NCBI RefSeq assembly: GCF_008329715.1
Contig: NZ_VTSR01000017.1
Coordinates: 124,001 to 188,000 of the forward strand
Length of the DNA stretch: 64,000 nt
Source of the DNA: Gimesia chilikensis
GTDB taxonomy: Bacteria; Planctomycetota; Planctomycetia; Planctomycetales; Planctomycetaceae
Reading direction: 5' to 3'
The notes under the pieces are model-generated. The model saw nothing but the letters and a program-made list of their open reading frames with translations. It did not search any database and had not been told where the DNA came from. Position 1 is the stretch's first letter; each line of letters opens with the position of its first letter. Made by a program: the position numbers and the translations under genes. Positions 60,205-64,000 of this stretch are shown here, one piece after another.

Positions 60205-61059
60205 TTAAGACCGAATGTAATTCTCCAGCGCAGTCTGCCAATCCGGAATTTCGAAGCGGGTCACCTGCTCGAGGTGTGAGCAGTCAAGGACACTAAATCG
60301 GGGGCGGTCGGCTGCGGCGTTATATTGTTCGGTGGTAATAGGCTGTGTTTCGACTTCGATCCCAGCGATCTCGAACAGGGTCCGTGCCAGTTCATACCAG
60401 GTCGTCTGTCCGCGGTTGGTCACGTGATATAAGCCGTACTGCTCAGTCGCGATCAGTCGGGCGAGTGCTTCGGACAGATCGCGCGTGCTGGTGGGTGTGC
60501 AGTGCTGATCGTTAATGATCGAGAGGGAATCGCGTTCCTGTCCCAGCCTGAGCATGGTTTCGACAAAGTTGCCATTTCCGGTTTTGCCTGCTTTCCCATA
60601 CAGGCCACAGGTGCGAATCACATAGTGCTGAGGGCAGAGTGCACGGACAAAATACTCTCCTGCCAGTTTACTCAGACCGTAGGCACTGACGGGGCCGGGG
60701 GCATCCTGTTCCCGGTAAGCCTGCTCCCGCGACAGATCCAGACCGAAGACATAGTCAGAACTGATCTGCATCAGTGCGATCTGGTGCTGCTGACAGTAGA
60801 GGGCCAGGTTCCGGGGGCCGAGAGCATTGACTGCGTAAGCGACTTCCGGTTCCGATTCCGCGAGATCCACTTTGTTATAGGCGGCGGTGTTGATCACCAG
60901 TTCGGGAGCCGTCTGCGCAAGGGCATCAGCGATACTGGATGCATCTTCAATCGAAATCTGCTGATGAGTCAAACCGGAGACCTGGTGACCTTCTCCCGCC
61001 AGACGGGCAGTGAGGTCCTGTCCCAGCTGTCCCCGAGAACCAATGACTGTAATTTTCAT
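60205..61059 (-). CDS. rfbD: dTDP-4-dehydrorhamnose reductase (RmlD/RfbD-like)
   Basis: A 284-residue short-chain reductase of the RmlD family, which makes dTDP-L-rhamnose from dTDP-4-keto-rhamnose with NAD(P)H. The N-terminal motif ITVIGSRGQLGQDL, NTAAYNKVDLAESE, ISSDYVFG and the catalytic YGLSKLAGE are all present, then the RTCGLYG motif. Length is normal. The other rhamnose genes (rmlA, B, C) are not in the window, so another NDP-sugar substrate is possible. An AAAGGA element precedes ATG 61059, and the GNAT gene lies 23 bases upstream on the same strand. Confidence 0.9.
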   Translation of the reverse strand: MKITVIGSRGQLGQDLTARLAGEGHQVSGLTHQQISIEDASSIADALAQTAPELVINTAAYNKVDLAESEPEVAYAVNALGPRNLALYCQQHQIALMQISSDYVFGLDLSREQAYREQDAPGPVSAYGLSKLAGEYFVRALCPQHYVIRTCGLYGKAGKTGNGNFVETMLRLGQERDSLSIINDQHCTPTSTRDLSEALARLIATEQYGLYHVTNRGQTTWYELARTLFEIAGIEVETQPITTEQYNAAADRPRFSVLDCSHLEQVTRFEIPDWQTALENYIRS

Positions 61060-61082
61060 CTTGAATCGCGTCCTTTGCTGAA

Positions 61083-61577
61083 TCAGGCTGATGACTGGGA
61101 ATCAGAAGAATTGAGCGGAGCCACAAAGTGAATCTGCCTGGCGACCTCCTGAAAACCGAGTGAAGTATAGAGATGATTGCCTACGGCGTTCTGTTCCAGT
61201 GTTTCAATTTTTGCGAGGGAGAGCCCCAGCTCTCGAAAGTGTGCCAGGGCGTATTCAAGGAGCTTGCGTCCCATCCCCTGCCCGCGGCACTCCGGGACAA
61301 ACGCCATGTTGGGAATGTAGCCGATGCCGGCTTCCAGATCATGCCAGGTGGAAATGTAGCCAACGATTTTATCATCAAGCTCGGCGACAAATATCCCTGT
61401 GGGCTCCCGATCGGCGTCCGCTGCCACGTGTCCGGCTTTGCGCCATTTCCAGTCGTGTCCCTGAATCAAACCGTATTTCTGTTCGATTCCCTGATCAATG
61501 GAGACTCCCTGAAAGGCTTCGACGGTGATTGCTTTCAGTGTGTCCAGATCGGTGGGCTGATAGGGACGGATTTTCAT
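61083..61577 (-). CDS. GNAT-family N-acetyltransferase
   Basis: A 164-residue GNAT acetyltransferase. The acetyl-CoA-binding motif A is AFVPECRGQGMGRKLLEYAL (Gln/Arg-x-x-Gly-x-Gly), with motif B NAVGNHLYTSLGFQEV near the C-terminus. N-terminal MKIRPYQPTDLDTLKAITVEAF is typical. The substrate is unknown; such small members acetylate amino groups of proteins or small molecules. It precedes rfbD on the same strand with a 23-base gap, so the two are probably cotranscribed. Confidence 0.9.
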   Translation of the reverse strand: MKIRPYQPTDLDTLKAITVEAFQGVSIDQGIEQKYGLIQGHDWKWRKAGHVAADADREPTGIFVAELDDKIVGYISTWHDLEAGIGYIPNMAFVPECRGQGMGRKLLEYALAHFRELGLSLAKIETLEQNAVGNHLYTSLGFQEVARQIHFVAPLNSSDSQSSA

Positions 61578-61745
61578 ATCTCTCGATCAAACTCATGAGG
61601 GGTTGGCGAAACTGTGAATCGTGACTGACGTCGAGTGCCCGTGTATGCTATGATGTAGCGGTGAAAATTGAAAGGTGAGTAGAAAAAACTGACTTTCCAA
61701 GTCATTCTCGACACCAAAACCATGCGGCCCGACAGGAAAAATTGA

Positions 61746-62315
61746 ATGTCCGACACAGCGACTTATACCGCTGAACAATTTCTGGATGCCCGAATTGAGC
61801 TCCCCGACTCTGGACGCTGGACCGAGCTGGATCAGGGGCAGATCATTAATCTGGATGCCCCTGACATCGAGCACGGTACGATCGTGCTCAATATCTCGAA
61901 GGCACTCTCCCGCTACCTGCATGAGCGGCGGGAAGGGTCTGCGACTTTCGAACTGGGACTGGTCGTCAAACGCGATCCTGATACGGTGCGGTTTCCTGCG
62001 GTGAGCATTTATAACAGTGGTGGTCAATTTGATGAGACAGACAAGGCGATGACGGAGCGTCGACCGGATGCCATTATAGAAATTGCCTCGACCAACCCGC
62101 GCCGCTCGGGGATGAAAGCGCATGTCGATGACTATGTCAACTGGGGGGTGCCTCTGATCTGGGTCATCGATCCCCCGGAAAAGGAAGTGCTGGAATATCG
62201 GACTGCGAGCGGCAGTGAAGTGATTGACATCAATGGCAAAATCACGGGGGGAGACTCTTTACCGGACTTCGCGATGAGCGTGCGAGACTTGTTTGCCGAA
62301 CCGGATTGGTGGTAA
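61746..62315 (+). CDS. Uma2 (DUF820) PD-(D/E)xK nuclease-fold protein
   Basis: A 189-residue Uma2-family protein. The family's N-terminal YTAEQFLDARIE, GRWTELDQGQIINL, and the nuclease-like core RRPDAIIEIASTNPRRSGMKAHVDDYVNWGVPLIWVIDPPEKEVLEYR are present; the Asp, Glu and Lys are candidates for the PD-(D/E)xK site. Uma2 proteins are often numerous in planctomycetes and cyanobacteria and their role is unclear. An AGGA precedes ATG 61746. It diverges from the GNAT gene and precedes sthA by about 100 bases. Confidence 0.88.
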   Translation: MSDTATYTAEQFLDARIELPDSGRWTELDQGQIINLDAPDIEHGTIVLNISKALSRYLHERREGSATFELGLVVKRDPDTVRFPAVSIYNSGGQFDETDKAMTERRPDAIIEIASTNPRRSGMKAHVDDYVNWGVPLIWVIDPPEKEVLEYRTASGSEVIDINGKITGGDSLPDFAMSVRDLFAEPDWW

Positions 62316-62419
62316 GTTAACAACTGAGAGACCGTAAGTATTCGTTTCATTTCGACTTCTGCTGAAACCCGGATGCTCGTTTCAGCGAACAGTCATCAAC
62401 AGTCAAGGATAATTCAGGG

Positions 62420-63820
<1,401 letters not shown>

Positions 63821-63875
63821 TACGGATCGGAATCGACAGCATACATCTCCGTGCCTGAATACAGGAGAGTGAGAG

Positions 63876-63989
63876 ATGGACGGGAAACAAAGTCAGACGG
63901 GACGTCGAATCCTGAAAGTGACTTTGTTCCTGCTCCGAGAACAGTTAGTCAGTTCAGACTCCTCTGTCTTATTTCCTTTCCTTGAGTGA
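63876..63989 (+). CDS. Possible 37-residue ORF overlapping a hairpin
   Basis: An ATG at 63876 with an upstream AGGAGAG opens a 37-codon frame to TGA 63987-63989. The predicted peptide has a basic start and a hydrophobic VTLFLLRE stretch. A perfect 10-bp inverted repeat (AACAAAGTCA 63886-63895, TGACTTTGTT 63919-63928) lies inside it. I recognise no family; the ribosome-binding site may be chance, and the hairpin may instead belong to the sthA 3' end. Confidence 0.25.
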   Translation: MDGKQSQTGRRILKVTLFLLREQLVSSDSSVLFPFLE

Positions 63990-64000
63990 CCTGCGGCGGC

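Overview
The window looks like chromosomal DNA of a planctomycete, probably Gimesia-like; the genus is recollection, not a search. The main evidence is family content. There are two PSCyt1/DUF1549/DUF1553 proteins, each followed by a Tat-exported DUF1501 protein. There is also a giant ThuA/beta-propeller/HEAT/CxxCH protein, two sulfatases, two PhoD-type phosphatases, a ceramidase-like protein and many secreted esterases. Base composition is moderate, and I see no phage, insertion sequence, CRISPR array or integrase.

Layout. 1-0.6 kb: the end of one gene and a small secreted protein. 0.8-7.3 kb: a compact divergent locus. A free-standing AMP-ligase, an acyl carrier protein and an E2/CAT-like acyltransferase read left; a TauD/SyrP-like oxygenase and a SAM methyltransferase read right; a flavoprotein closes the right side. 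This resembles a small non-modular biosynthetic pathway and is the least ordinary part of the window. Its oxygenase appears frameshifted near the start by a 4-bp GGCC duplication, and its acyltransferase lacks the usual HxxxDG motif, so the locus may be decaying or the sequence may contain errors. 7.5-11.4 kb: malic enzyme, pyruvate decarboxylase and YciA-like thioesterase on the minus strand, a possible malate-to-pyruvate-to-acetaldehyde route. 11.7-13.7 kb: aguB-aguA for agmatine to putrescine.

13.8-36.8 kb: mostly exported proteins. These are an AXE1-like esterase, a PhoD-like phosphatase, a thioredoxin-fold/CxxCH/PDZ protein, a metallophosphoesterase, DUF502, a PSD1-DUF1501-sulfatase operon, an FAD oxidoreductase, a SUFU-domain protein, a cysteine hydrolase, a degenerate SGNH protein, the ThuA fusion and an alpha/beta hydrolase. 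37.0-39.0 kb: nrfHA, periplasmic nitrite reduction to ammonium, with a palindrome just upstream. 39.1-47.1 kb: ceramidase-like, PSD1, DUF1501 and PhoD genes in series.

47.1-53.5 kb: a six-PAS hybrid histidine kinase and a second sulfatase with a clear terminator. 53.6-59.7 kb: a tightly overlapping MoxR-DUF58-DUF4381-BatA-BatB-BatC-BatD operon. 59.7-60.0 kb: tRNA-Ser(GCU) on the minus strand with a recognisable promoter and terminator. 60.2-64.0 kb: an RmlD/RfbD reductase, a GNAT acetyltransferase, a Uma2 nuclease-fold protein and the soluble transhydrogenase SthA.

All functional calls come from reading motifs and family resemblance by eye; no alignment or database search was run.
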